Shown one piece after another: positions 52,419 through 60,502 of a stretch of DNA of 64,000 bases. Each line of letters begins with the position of its first letter. Within the stretch, counting starts at the first letter, position 1. Made by a program: the position numbers and the translations under genes. Below the pieces are notes generated by a model, which was not told the origin of the DNA, did no database searches, and saw nothing but the letters and a program-made list of their open reading frames with translations. Location: NCBI GenBank assembly GCA_900551365.1, contig URVZ01000002.1:1-64000 (forward strand), read 5' to 3'. Origin of the DNA: an uncultured Collinsella sp. GTDB lineage: Bacteria; Actinomycetota; Coriobacteriia; Coriobacteriales; Coriobacteriaceae.

Positions 52419-55136
52419 TCAGTTGTTATTGCCGCCATCGAGCAATGCCTCAAAATCCTTCGCCGGCATGGGGCGGTAGTAGAGGAAGCCCTGAGCGTAG
52501 CGGGCGCCCATTTGTCGTAGCATGTTTGCCTGCTCATTTGTCTCGACGCCTTCGACCACGACGGGCAGATGGAGCGACTGCGCCATTTCGAGCATCGATG
52601 AAATGATTTGCGTGCTGCGGCCTTGATCGCGGTCGGTGGGCACAAAGGTGCGGTCGAGCTTGATGACGTCGACGTTGACGTTCTTGAGCATCGCGAGCGT
52701 GGACTGACCGGTGCCAAAATCGTCCATATAGGTCGAGAAGCCGCGGGTGTGCAGATCTGCGGTCAGCTTATCCACGGCCTCGGATTCTCCCGTATAAGCC
52801 GTCTCGGTGATCTCGATACGCATGAGCTCGGGCGGTAGGTTGTATTGGGCGGCGAGCGCCCCCATATGTTCGGCAACGTCGCAGGCAAGGATATCCACGC
52901 GCGACACATTAAGCGAGACCGGAACCACGCGAAGACGGCGATCGAGACGCTCGCGAAGCCATATGGCGACACCCTGCCAAATGTACTTGTCGAGCGTCAC
53001 TACAAAGCCGCTTTCCTCGAGTGCGGGGATAAACGTTGCGGGCGAAATGAGAGAGCCGTCCTTGTCAATCCAGCGGGTGAGTGCTTCGGCGCCAATAATC
53101 TCGCCGGTTTCCATATCGACCTGGGGCTGAAGATAGTACGTGATGCGACCATTTGACAGCGCGTACTGGAATTCGGTCAGCGTGCGGTGGAACGCGACTT
53201 CGCGCTCGTACTCCGCGGGGCGGAAAATGGCAATGCGCTCCTTAAAGTCGTTTTTTGCGCGTCGATTGGTAAACATGGCCTTTGCCTGCGCATCGATGGT
53301 GATTTCCTCATTGGAGTCGATGGGGTAAACGCCCATGGACGGCCAGAAACCTACGCCGTCATCATGCCTGGCTACTGCCTCACGAACGCGGTTGTAGATT
53401 TGATGGACGGTGATGTGCTTAAAGGGGATGAGTACACAAAAGTCATCTTGGCCCCAGTACCCTGCGACGCCCATATCGGCATTCTCGATGTCCTTGAGGA
53501 CCGTGCCCACATCGGCGAGTACGCGGTCGCCCTCGGCCTGGCCGTGCCATTCATTAAACAGGCGCATGTGGCCCATGTCGACCGTGGCGATGCACCAGGT
53601 ACCGTTGCGCCTTGCCTCGAGAAATGCGTTGGCGCGCCGCATAAACTCGCTGGGTCGATAGAGGCCCGTGAGCGAGTCGATACGTTCGGCTATGGCGCTT
53701 TTGCGCTCCGCCTCGGGTATGGGGAGGCTGTCGTTGGGAACAAGCCCGCCGGCCGTGCGAAGGCGACGGTCGAGTTCGCCTAAAACGGCGGTCGCTTGAT
53801 GGGTTAAGTGCTCGTAAAAGGCCGGGACGACAAGACAGACGGGAGTAATGGTGTCGCCTGCGATTCGAACAGGAGCGAAAACGGCCTCTTTAAGGTGGCG
53901 GGTCAGTTGCTCGAATGCCTCGTGGTTCAGGTCGTTGCTGAGCACGACGAACTGGACGCTTCGTGAACGGTAGACCCGGCTCCTGCCGCGGGTGATCGAC
54001 AGCATGCGGCCTGCGTATTCGGCAAGCATGTTGTCGACAGCCTCGGCCCCGTAGAGCTCGTTGAGCTTTGTCGTGCCACGAACGCGCACCGCTATAAGCC
54101 CTGTCTCGCAACGATCGCGGCGGCAGGCGTCGATGGCGTTGGCCAGCATTCGCTGCGTTCCGAGACCTGTGGCGGCATCGACGGTTTCGGCAAGTGAGTG
54201 GTTGACGAGCTCGCCGACATAGAGCGAGGGGACATTTCCGTCGCCGTCGATACGAAACCCGCGAGCACGGCAAAGGACGTAGTCGCCGACGGCGTTGCGC
54301 ACACGATACTGCATGACGCGACGGTGCTTGGTGCCGTTGTAGACTTGGTCGATGTCGTTGATGCAGGCCTCAAGGTCGTCGGGATGGACGCGCGTTTTCC
54401 AGTAATCGCGACAGTTGTCTATGTGCTCCGAGGGAAGGCCAAGATCGCGCAAGGCACCTTGTGACCAAAGGGTGCGATGTTTGTCCAAGTTCTCGATAAA
54501 GAAATAACGGCCCTCGTTGAGCATCGAAAAGGCGTCAAAAATACGATCGCTTATTTCGAAGTCGTCGGCGTGAACTTGCGTGATATTGCGTCGATCGAGG
54601 TGCATGGCATGACGTAGCTTGTAGTCGTACATGCGATGGTCGGCATCGAGCGTCATGCGATTGGAAGCTTCGCCCAGGGCGGGGTCGGCATGTGACACTC
54701 CGTAGCTAAACGAGCGGGGCATCTCGGAATCGTTGTTTTTGAGCAGAACCGTTCGGCAGTGTTTCAGACGTTCGGCGAGGTCGTCCTCGGTTGCAATCGT
54801 AGATAGGATGGCAAACTCGTCGCCGCCTATGCGAAACGCCGCTTCGCCCACCTTCATATACAGCTTAAGATAGAGACTTACCTGCAAGATATAGCGGTTG
54901 CCCTCGTCATGCCCAAAGACGTCGTTGCAGTGCTTGAGATTGTCGATATCGATGAACGCCATGGTAACGGGGGCGTCCTGCTCCCAGAGTTCCTCGAGGG
55001 AACGGGTAAAGCCGCCACGGTTGCCAAGCCCAGTAAGCTGGTCGGTAAAGGCAGTCCTGATCAGATCCTCCTGCCGCTCGAGAAGGTCATGGACGGTCTT
55101 TTCGAGCGTTTCGGTGTAATTGCTGACAGTATCCAT
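52419..55136 (-). CDS. Multidomain GGDEF-EAL c-di-GMP signalling protein
   Basis: A 905-residue cytoplasmic protein. Modules in order: a short helical start; GGDEF 1 (FTDQLTGLGNRGGFTRSL, intact RIGGDEFAIL near 102); a PAS-like region (EGRYFFIENLDKHRTLWSQGALRDLG); a degenerate GGDEF (RSRSVQFVVLSNDL). A third GGDEF-like domain follows (DSLTGLYRPSEFMRR, YWGQDDFCVLIPF), then a C-terminal EAL domain. EAL residues look complete: GAEALTRW near 682, SLNVSR, RIEITE, YMDDFGTGQS, KLDRTF and VVEGVET, so phosphodiesterase activity is expected. The protein may both make and degrade c-di-GMP. The start ATG 55136 has only a weak ribosome site. Confidence 0.9.
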   Translation of the reverse strand: MDTVSNYTETLEKTVHDLLERQEDLIRTAFTDQLTGLGNRGGFTRSLEELWEQDAPVTMAFIDIDNLKHCNDVFGHDEGNRYILQVSLYLKLYMKVGEAAFRIGGDEFAILSTIATEDDLAERLKHCRTVLLKNNDSEMPRSFSYGVSHADPALGEASNRMTLDADHRMYDYKLRHAMHLDRRNITQVHADDFEISDRIFDAFSMLNEGRYFFIENLDKHRTLWSQGALRDLGLPSEHIDNCRDYWKTRVHPDDLEACINDIDQVYNGTKHRRVMQYRVRNAVGDYVLCRARGFRIDGDGNVPSLYVGELVNHSLAETVDAATGLGTQRMLANAIDACRRDRCETGLIAVRVRGTTKLNELYGAEAVDNMLAEYAGRMLSITRGRSRVYRSRSVQFVVLSNDLNHEAFEQLTRHLKEAVFAPVRIAGDTITPVCLVVPAFYEHLTHQATAVLGELDRRLRTAGGLVPNDSLPIPEAERKSAIAERIDSLTGLYRPSEFMRRANAFLEARRNGTWCIATVDMGHMRLFNEWHGQAEGDRVLADVGTVLKDIENADMGVAGYWGQDDFCVLIPFKHITVHQIYNRVREAVARHDDGVGFWPSMGVYPIDSNEEITIDAQAKAMFTNRRAKNDFKERIAIFRPAEYEREVAFHRTLTEFQYALSNGRITYYLQPQVDMETGEIIGAEALTRWIDKDGSLISPATFIPALEESGFVVTLDKYIWQGVAIWLRERLDRRLRVVPVSLNVSRVDILACDVAEHMGALAAQYNLPPELMRIEITETAYTGESEAVDKLTADLHTRGFSTYMDDFGTGQSTLAMLKNVNVDVIKLDRTFVPTDRDQGRSTQIISSMLEMAQSLHLPVVVEGVETNEQANMLRQMGARYAQGFLYYRPMPAKDFEALLDGGNNN

Positions 55137-55273
55137 GTTCTAAGCGGCTTTCTGAGGTCGGGGCGGATTGCGTCGGGCGAGCTCGTTGTGTACACGCGTC
55201 GTTGCTCGGCGTTTTGCATGTATCCAGGCCCCCGCCTTGCTGCGTTGTTGAGTTAATTTGTCGGCTAATGTTC

Positions 55274-55288
55274 GCTGTTGATAACAGC
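55274..55288. promoter_or_regulatory. Palindrome in the divergent promoter region
   Basis: GCTGTT-GAT-AACAGC (55274-55288) is a perfect palindrome. A second inverted repeat, GTGTA/TACAC, lies at about 55296-55313. The 324-base gap 55137-55460 separates the divergent GGDEF-EAL and patatin genes and holds no ORF. These symmetric sites are candidates for regulator binding. Confidence 0.4.
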
Positions 55289-55410
55289 TGAGTAGTGTAA
55301 ACAACAGTACACAATTATATATGGGTGCACATGCTGTGAGCGGCTATTATTCGACAGGCGGTAGCGCGACGATGCGATGTTCGATGAAAATGCGACTGAG
55401 ACGATATATG

Positions 55411-55439
55411 TTGACGGGTATACTTGTTCCGTTTAAATT
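55411..55439 (+). promoter_or_regulatory. Sigma-70-type promoter for the patatin gene
   Basis: TTGACG (55411-55416), a 17-base spacer and TAAATT (55434-55439) resemble -35 and -10 boxes, placing a start about 14 bases before the ATG at 55461. Confidence 0.5.
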
Positions 55440-55460
55440 TGCGGGGACGGAGATGGTCGC

Positions 55461-56330
55461 ATGGCACAGCCAAATATGACGCGTACAGTGGGGCTTGCGC
55501 TCGAGGGAGGCGGCTACCGCGGTATGTATACCGCGGGCGTGCTCGACGTCTGGATGGAGCACGGTTTGGCCTGCGATCATATGGTGGGTGTCTCGGCGGG
55601 CGCGGCGTTTGGCTACAACTTTAAATCGCGCCAGATCGGCCGCGCCATTCGCTATAACAAGGCCTATTGTGCCGATAAGCGCTATGCGGGTGTAGCAAGC
55701 TGGCTGCGGACCGGCGATATGTTCAATGCCGATTTTGCCTATCACGAGGTGCCTATCGAGCGCGACCCCATCGACTTGGAGGCGTATCGCGCCTGCCCCA
55801 TGCGATTTACGTGCGTGTGTACCGATATCGAGACGGGCAAGGCTGTCTATCACGATTTGCCGTATGGCGACGAGCACGATATCGAGTGGATTCGGGCATC
55901 GTCGGCGATTCCTGTGGCGACGCGTTCTGTCGTCATTGAGGGCCGTAAGTATCTGGATGGTGGCGTGGCTGATTCTATTCCCAGCGCATGGCTGTTTGCG
56001 CAGGGGTATGACCGCAATATCGTGGTACTCACGCAGCCGGCGGGCTTTGTGAAGCAGCCTAACAGCGTGATGCCCATGCTGCGGCGCGTGTTCCGTCACT
56101 ACCCGGAATTTGTTGCAGCGCTTGAGCATCGGCATGAGGTCTACAATGCCACGCTCGATGACCTGGCACGTCGCGAGGCTGCCGGCGAAATCTTTGTGGT
56201 ACGGCCGAGCGAATCGGTGAAGGTGCCGTCGCTGTGCCGCGAACCGGATGAGCTCGAGCGCATCTACCAGGTCGGCCGCCACGATGCGGAGGTGACCTTG
56301 CCCGCGCTGGAAGCGTATCTGGCGGGGTAA
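55461..56330 (+). CDS. Patatin-like phospholipase
   Basis: A 289-residue patatin-family lipid acyl hydrolase. LALEGGGYRGMYTAGVLD holds the oxyanion glycines, VGVSAGAAFG the GxSxG nucleophile serine, and YLDGGVADSIP the DGG motif with the catalytic aspartate. This is the compact bacterial RssA/YjjU-like form (YjjU-type opening, GLALEGGGYRGMYTAGVLDVW). It probably deacylates phospholipids at the inner membrane face. ATG 55461 follows GGAG with eight-base spacing. A strong hairpin follows its stop. Confidence 0.9.
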   Translation: MAQPNMTRTVGLALEGGGYRGMYTAGVLDVWMEHGLACDHMVGVSAGAAFGYNFKSRQIGRAIRYNKAYCADKRYAGVASWLRTGDMFNADFAYHEVPIERDPIDLEAYRACPMRFTCVCTDIETGKAVYHDLPYGDEHDIEWIRASSAIPVATRSVVIEGRKYLDGGVADSIPSAWLFAQGYDRNIVVLTQPAGFVKQPNSVMPMLRRVFRHYPEFVAALEHRHEVYNATLDDLARREAAGEIFVVRPSESVKVPSLCREPDELERIYQVGRHDAEVTLPALEAYLAG

Positions 56331-56341
56331 GGGTCGCATAC

Positions 56342-56387
56342 GGAAAGCGCATCCCAGAATGGACGTCCAAACTGGGATGCGCTTTCC
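56342..56387. terminator. Hairpin terminator between patatin and thiE
   Basis: GGAAAGCGCATCCCAG (56342-56357) is perfectly complementary to CTGGGATGCGCTTTCC (56372-56387) around a 14-base loop. It is placed between convergent genes and can serve either strand, although neither side carries a long T-run. Confidence 0.65.
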
Positions 56388-56431
56388 ATTGCTGAAGATA
56401 TGAGGCTGCGAATCAGCTGCTCGGCCTATGC

Positions 56432-57127
56432 CTATGCTTGCTGCCAGGTGTCGACAAGCTCCTTGGCCGCGGCGTAGGGGTCGTCGGCGCTGCAGACGGC
56501 GCTCACCACAAAGAAGCCGTCGACGCCGGTGGCCTTAAGCTGCGGCAAGTCGGCTGTCTTAACGCCGCCGCCCACCACGATGGGCACGGGGCTTGCCGCG
56601 TGGAGTGCGGCCAGGTCCTCAAAGCTCTTGGTGATGATAGAGCCGTCGGCCGCGCGTCCGCAGTCGCGCTTGGTCTCGGTCTCGTGGAGCGGGCCGATGC
56701 CCAGGTAGTCGACCAGGCTCATGTCGGCGGTCTTGACGTACTCGAGCATCTCCTCGCAGCGGGCCGAAAGGCCCACGATGGCATCGGGGCCCAAAAGTTT
56801 GCGGCAGACCTCGACGGGAATATCGCTCTGGCCCACGTGCACGCCATCGACAGCAATACCCTGCTCGCGCGCGGCGAGTACGCAGTCCAGACGGTCGTCG
56901 ATGAGCAGGGCGACCTGACCGGTCTTGCCCGCACGGGCGATAGCCTGCGCGGCGTCGCCGGTCAGCGCAATGATCTCGCGGGCGCTTGCCACTTTGGAGC
57001 GCACCTGGATGCAGGTAAAGCCTGCGTCGAGCGCCTGGGCCACCACATTGCCCACGGGACGTCCCAGCGTGTTTTCGGGGCCGAGTACCAGATAGGCCGA
57101 GATATCAAGGTTGTCGCGGATGCTCAT
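56432..57127 (-). CDS. thiE: Thiamine-phosphate synthase
   Basis: A 231-residue ThiE TIM barrel that joins HMP pyrophosphate and thiazole phosphate to thiamine monophosphate. AFLTCIQVRSK-type pyrophosphate contacts (GFTCIQVRSKVASAREI), LLIDDRLDCVLAAREQGIDGVHVGQSD (metal and substrate site), VGLSARCEEMLEYVKTADMSLVDYLGIGPLHETETK and VPIVVGGGVKTADLPQLKATGVDGFFVVSAVCSADDP are present. Its ATG overlaps the stop of the thiamine-binding gene by four bases (ATGA). Third gene of the TPP-riboswitch operon. Confidence 0.93.
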   Translation of the reverse strand: MSIRDNLDISAYLVLGPENTLGRPVGNVVAQALDAGFTCIQVRSKVASAREIIALTGDAAQAIARAGKTGQVALLIDDRLDCVLAAREQGIAVDGVHVGQSDIPVEVCRKLLGPDAIVGLSARCEEMLEYVKTADMSLVDYLGIGPLHETETKRDCGRAADGSIITKSFEDLAALHAASPVPIVVGGGVKTADLPQLKATGVDGFFVVSAVCSADDPYAAAKELVDTWQQA

Positions 57128-57465
57128 CGTGCTTCCTCCTGCTTCTTGATCTGTGCTTCCATGCGCTCGAGCTTGCCGGTCATGGTGTCGGTAAATCCGG
57201 GCCGGATATCGGCTTTGAGCACGACTTCGGTGCGGATGCCCTTGCTCGCCAACACAAAGGTTGCGTCGCGCACGACCTGCATGACCTCGTCCCAGTCGCC
57301 CTCGATCTCGGTGAACATCGAGGTAGTGCGGTTGGGAAGGCCGCTCTCGCGAATGACGCGCACGACCTCGGCGACCTCGGCGGATAGCTCATCGCCGGTG
57401 CCGCATGGGGCGATGGCCACAGCGACGAGCGTGTTCATGCCGGCATTGGTTGCGGGCTCGGACAT
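57124..57465 (-). CDS. MTH1187-family thiamine-binding protein
   Basis: A 113-residue ferredoxin-fold protein of the MTH1187/YkoF-like family (DUF77): MNTLVAVAIAPCGTGDELSAEVAEVVRVIRESGLPNRTTSMFTEIEGDWDEVMQVVRDA. Members bind thiamine or its pyrimidine part and often sit in thiamine operons. It lies three bases after thiM and overlaps thiE by four bases. Its exact role, a thiamine carrier or salvage factor, is unproven; the operon position supports it. Confidence 0.85.
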   Translation of the reverse strand: MSEPATNAGMNTLVAVAIAPCGTGDELSAEVAEVVRVIRESGLPNRTTSMFTEIEGDWDEVMQVVRDATFVLASKGIRTEVVLKADIRPGFTDTMTGKLERMEAQIKKQEEAR

Positions 57466-57468
57466 GGC

Positions 57469-58308
57469 TTATGCCTCCTCGAGCTCGAGTTTGTTATCAG
57501 CGATGTCTTGGGCGGTCGCGCGGTAGAGCTCATCGATAAAGGCAACCTTAAAGCTTGCCGGGGCATCGGCGACAGCGGCGGCACGCGTGCCGGCAACGTT
57601 GTAGACGGCGGTGCCGCAGACGGCTGCCGTAAACGGATCGGCGGCGCAGGCATACACGGCCAGCACGCCGCCCTGCGAGCAGCCGCAACCGGTGATCTTG
57701 GACATGAGCGGGCTGCCGCCGTGGGACTTGGCCACGGTTGTGCCGTCGGTAATCAGGTCGACTTCGCCCGAGACCACTACGGCGCCGCCGGTGTAGCGGG
57801 CGAGCGCCACGGCGGCATCGCGGGCGGCGTCGACCGTGTCGGTGGTATCGACACCGCGCACGCGGCTCAGATCGGCCGCCTCGCCCTCAAGACCCCACAG
57901 GCCGGCGAGCGCGATAATCTCGGAGGCGTTGCCGCGCACGATGGCGGGCTTGTACTGCTTGAGCTCGTTTACCAGCTGGGTGCGCAGGCTACCGATACCC
58001 AGGCCAACCGGATCGAGTACCCAGGGCTTGCCGGCGTCGTGTGCCGCCTTGGCCGCGCGGGGAATCGTCTGCTCGTAGATGGGGAAGAGCGTGCCCATAT
58101 TGAGATAGATGGCGCCGCCGCCGGCAACGAGTGCCTCGCCCTCGTCGGGCAGATAGACCATGGCGGCCGATCCGCCCACGGCGAGCTGTGCGTTGGCGAC
58201 AAAGTCGATCGTCACCGTGTTGGTGATGGAACCGGCCATCGGATTGGTAGCGCGAATCTCATTCACGGCCTTGATCACATGTTGCTTAAGCTGTTCCGAA
58301 TCAATCAC
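57469..58308 (-). CDS. thiM: Hydroxyethylthiazole kinase
   Basis: A 279-residue ribokinase-fold ThiM that phosphorylates the salvaged thiazole alcohol for ThiE. Conserved pieces: ITNTVTIDFVANAQLAVGGSAAMVY (substrate pocket), GKPWVLDPVGLGIGSLRTQLVNELKQ, IVRGNASEIIALAG and the C-terminal ITGCGCSQGGVLAVYACA with the anion hole and catalytic cysteine-glycine loop. GTG 58308 is preceded by AAGGAGG with seven-base spacing; the longer open frame to 58407 would cross the riboswitch and is not used. First gene of the operon behind a TPP riboswitch. Confidence 0.93.
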   Translation of the reverse strand: MIDSEQLKQHVIKAVNEIRATNPMAGSITNTVTIDFVANAQLAVGGSAAMVYLPDEGEALVAGGGAIYLNMGTLFPIYEQTIPRAAKAAHDAGKPWVLDPVGLGIGSLRTQLVNELKQYKPAIVRGNASEIIALAGLWGLEGEAADLSRVRGVDTTDTVDAARDAAVALARYTGGAVVVSGEVDLITDGTTVAKSHGGSPLMSKITGCGCSQGGVLAVYACAADPFTAAVCGTAVYNVAGTRAAAVADAPASFKVAFIDELYRATAQDIADNKLELEEA

Positions 58309-58330
58309 TGCACATGCCTCCTTGGCATAG

Positions 58331-58360
58331 AAAAGGGGCGCTGTGCATAGACAGCGCCCC
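58331..58360 (-). terminator. Attenuator hairpin of the TPP riboswitch
   Basis: On the minus strand GGGGCGCTGT and ACAGCGCCCC (58351-58360 and 58335-58344) form a perfect stem followed by TTTT. It lies between the aptamer and the thiM ribosome site, giving ligand-dependent transcription termination. Confidence 0.85.
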
Positions 58361-58370
58361 TGTAAAGGCG

Positions 58371-58465
58371 GCATGCTCCCTACGCCAGCATTAACTGACA
58401 GGTTCAAAGGATTGGGCCCATTGCCCTCTCAGCCTTGTGGTTTGCACCGCCGGCACTCCCGCATC
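58371..58465 (-). promoter_or_regulatory. TPP riboswitch (THI element)
   Basis: Reading the minus strand, the conserved thi-box pieces occur in order: CTGAGA (58427-58432), TTTGAACCTG (58399-58408) and GCGTAGGGA (58377-58385). Outer bases ATGC (58461-58464) and GCAT (58373-58376) can close P1. A terminator hairpin follows at 58331-58360. It should switch off thiM, the thiamine-binding gene and thiE when thiamine pyrophosphate is plentiful. Confidence 0.93.
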
Positions 58466-58531
58466 GAATCTGTTGTTCCCTATACTAGCGCACCGTTACA
58501 ATGGTTGCGGTGAAAATGACTGGGGGACTCT

Positions 58532-59440
58532 ATGATCAAACTTGTGCTGACCGATATGGACGATACGCTGATTCCAGCCGGGCATGACGGCGCCAGCGAC
58601 TACGCCATTGAGGGTATTCATGCCATGCAGACGGCGGGTCTGCACTTTGGGCCGGTTTCGGGTCGTCAGCCGTCCGCGATGGGCTGGATGTTCAAAAACC
58701 GTTCCGAGTGTTTTTCGACCGGTGCGTTCTGTAACGGCCAGGTGATGTTTGTCGACGGCGAAGTAGTCGCCTCGCGCGCAATCGACAACGATGCTCTGAT
58801 GCGTTTGGCCGACTATCTGGAGCAAGAGACCGACGATACATTTCTAAAAGTCTACAGCCTGGGCGATGACTTTTGGGGCAACGATGCCTATTGCGTGACG
58901 AGCAATCCCGAGCGTGTGCGTCGCGCTATGGAGTCGGGCGGCAATGCGTGGCTCAAAGGCGAAGAGGCCCCGTGCCGTCCCGTCGTCGATGACGCGCCGG
59001 TGTTTAAGGCGAATATCTGGAGTGCCCGTTCGCGTGAGGAGCTCGCGGAGCTACGCGAGCGCGTTGCCGCTGAGGTGCCGGAACTCTCGCTCGTGTTTCC
59101 CAACAACCGAGTGCGCCTGTTCGACATCCTTCCGGATGGTTGGGACAAGGGCTGCGCTGCGCTGGAGCTGGCGCACGCTTTGGGCCTGACGCCCGACGAG
59201 GTGGCCGTATTCGGCGATTCCGATAACGATTTGCCCATGATCGATGCCGTTCCCAACTCCGTTGCAGTCGCCAATGCCAACGAGGCCGTCACGGCTGCCG
59301 CACGCTGGCATATCGGCGCTGCGGCAGATGATGCGGTTGCCGGGGCTCTGCATCAGATTGCCGCCTGCGCCGCGACGGGGGAGATGCCGTCGTTTATGCG
59401 TCAGGAGGGTGCAGCCGACGCGAATCTCGCGAACAGCTAA
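58532..59440 (+). CDS. HAD-superfamily phosphatase (Cof-like, subfamily IIB)
   Basis: A 302-residue haloacid-dehalogenase-type phosphatase. Motif I is LTDMDDTLIP (nucleophile aspartate near residue 7), motif II in GPVSGRQPSAMGWM, and motif III/IV in DKGCAALELAHALGLTPDEVAVFGDSDNDLPMIDAV. The inserted cap is of the C2B type, as in Cof/YidA sugar-phosphate and cofactor phosphatases. Substrate unknown. ATG 58532 follows GGGGGA. The LysR gene starts 11 bases after its stop, so they are likely co-transcribed. Confidence 0.88.
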   Translation: MIKLVLTDMDDTLIPAGHDGASDYAIEGIHAMQTAGLHFGPVSGRQPSAMGWMFKNRSECFSTGAFCNGQVMFVDGEVVASRAIDNDALMRLADYLEQETDDTFLKVYSLGDDFWGNDAYCVTSNPERVRRAMESGGNAWLKGEEAPCRPVVDDAPVFKANIWSARSREELAELRERVAAEVPELSLVFPNNRVRLFDILPDGWDKGCAALELAHALGLTPDEVAVFGDSDNDLPMIDAVPNSVAVANANEAVTAAARWHIGAAADDAVAGALHQIAACAATGEMPSFMRQEGAADANLANS

Positions 59441-59450
59441 GGAGACAGCC

Positions 59451-60347
59451 ATGAAGCTCCAGCAGCTCAGATATGTCGTCAAAGTTGCCGAATGCGGCAG
59501 CATTACCGAGGCCTCGCGCCGTCTCTTTGTGTCGCAGCCTTCGATTACCGCGTCGATTCGCGATCTCGAAAACGAGATGGGTGTGCACATCTTTGAGCGC
59601 ACCAACAAGGGCGTCATTGTGTCCGAGGAAGGCGAGACCTTCTTGGGCTATGCGCGCCAGGTACTCGACCAGGCCGACCTGCTCGAGGGCAAGTACAAGG
59701 GCGCATCCGAGCAGGTGCCGCACTTTAGTGTGAGCTGCCAGCATTATTCCTTTGCCGTCAACGCGTTTGTCGACGTGATCCGCGAGTTCGATGCCGCGCG
59801 TTACGACTTCACCCTGCGCGAGGAGCAGACTCACGAGATTATCGAGGATGTCGCGCATATGAAAAGCGAACTGGGCATCCTGTACTTATCCGAGCATAAC
59901 CGCGAGGTCATCGAGCGCATGCTGGTGGCCAACGAGCTCGTGTTCGAAGGACTCTTCTGCGCCACGCCGCATGTCTTCGTCTGCGCCGACCATCCGCTGG
60001 CGGACCGCTCCAGCGTGACGCTCGAGGATCTGGAAGACTACCCGTTCCTGTCCTACGAGCAGGGCAGCTACAACTCGTTTTACTATTCCGAGGAGCTGAC
60101 CTCGACCTTTGAGCGTCGCAAGAATATCCGCGTGCGTGACCGTGCGACGCTGTTCAATTTGGCCATGGGCCTCAACGGCTACACGGTATGCTCGGGCGTG
60201 ATCAGCCACGAGCTCAACGGCCCCGGCATTATCTCGATTCCGCTCGACGTGGACGAGTACATGGAGATCGGCATTATTACGCGCAAGAACACGACGCTCA
60301 CGCGCTACGGTCGGGCCTATATCGACGCGATTCGTCAGCATATCTAG
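59451..60347 (+). CDS. LysR-family transcriptional regulator
   Basis: A 298-residue LysR regulator. The helix-turn-helix lies in residues 1-60 (MKLQQLRYVVKVAECGSITEASRRLFVSQPSITASIRDLENEMGVHIFERTNKG). An effector-binding domain follows, with HFSVSCQHYSFAVNAFVDVIREF and VFVCADHPLADRSSVTLEDLEDYPFLSYEQGSYNSFYYSEEL. The latter block resembles the CysB/MetR-like sulfur regulators of Gram-positives, suggesting control of sulfur or methionine metabolism. ATG 59451 follows GGAG; the longer open frame upstream is the end of the HAD gene in another frame. The MetE-like gene follows behind a palindromic operator. Confidence 0.92.
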   Translation: MKLQQLRYVVKVAECGSITEASRRLFVSQPSITASIRDLENEMGVHIFERTNKGVIVSEEGETFLGYARQVLDQADLLEGKYKGASEQVPHFSVSCQHYSFAVNAFVDVIREFDAARYDFTLREEQTHEIIEDVAHMKSELGILYLSEHNREVIERMLVANELVFEGLFCATPHVFVCADHPLADRSSVTLEDLEDYPFLSYEQGSYNSFYYSEELTSTFERRKNIRVRDRATLFNLAMGLNGYTVCSGVISHELNGPGIISIPLDVDEYMEIGIITRKNTTLTRYGRAYIDAIRQHI

Positions 60348-60393
60348 GCTGCTGTGCTCCGCACGGTTCAAGTCTCTTTATGACAGTCCAGAC

Positions 60394-60416
60394 TGATATA
60401 GGAAGCATCTATATCA
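60394..60416 (+). promoter_or_regulatory. Probable LysR-type operator upstream of the MetE-like gene
   Basis: TGATATAG (60394-60401) and CTATATCA (60409-60416) form a perfect inverted repeat with a seven-base spacer, total 23 bases. This is the size and T-N11-A-like symmetry of a LysR box. It is about 85 bases before the MetE-like start and is followed by AT-rich -10-like sequence (TATAAAC, TATATTTT). Confidence 0.6.
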
Positions 60417-60502
60417 AACTGTTATAAACGTATATTTTACGATGGCCATATGAGCGCTCATACTCTGTCCCAGTAAAGCAACCAATGCAAAGGGAGATAT
60501 CT

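Noticed and set aside
58309..58407. N-terminal extension of thiM
   Set aside because: It would run through the TPP riboswitch terminator and aptamer; GTG 58308 has a perfect ribosome site.
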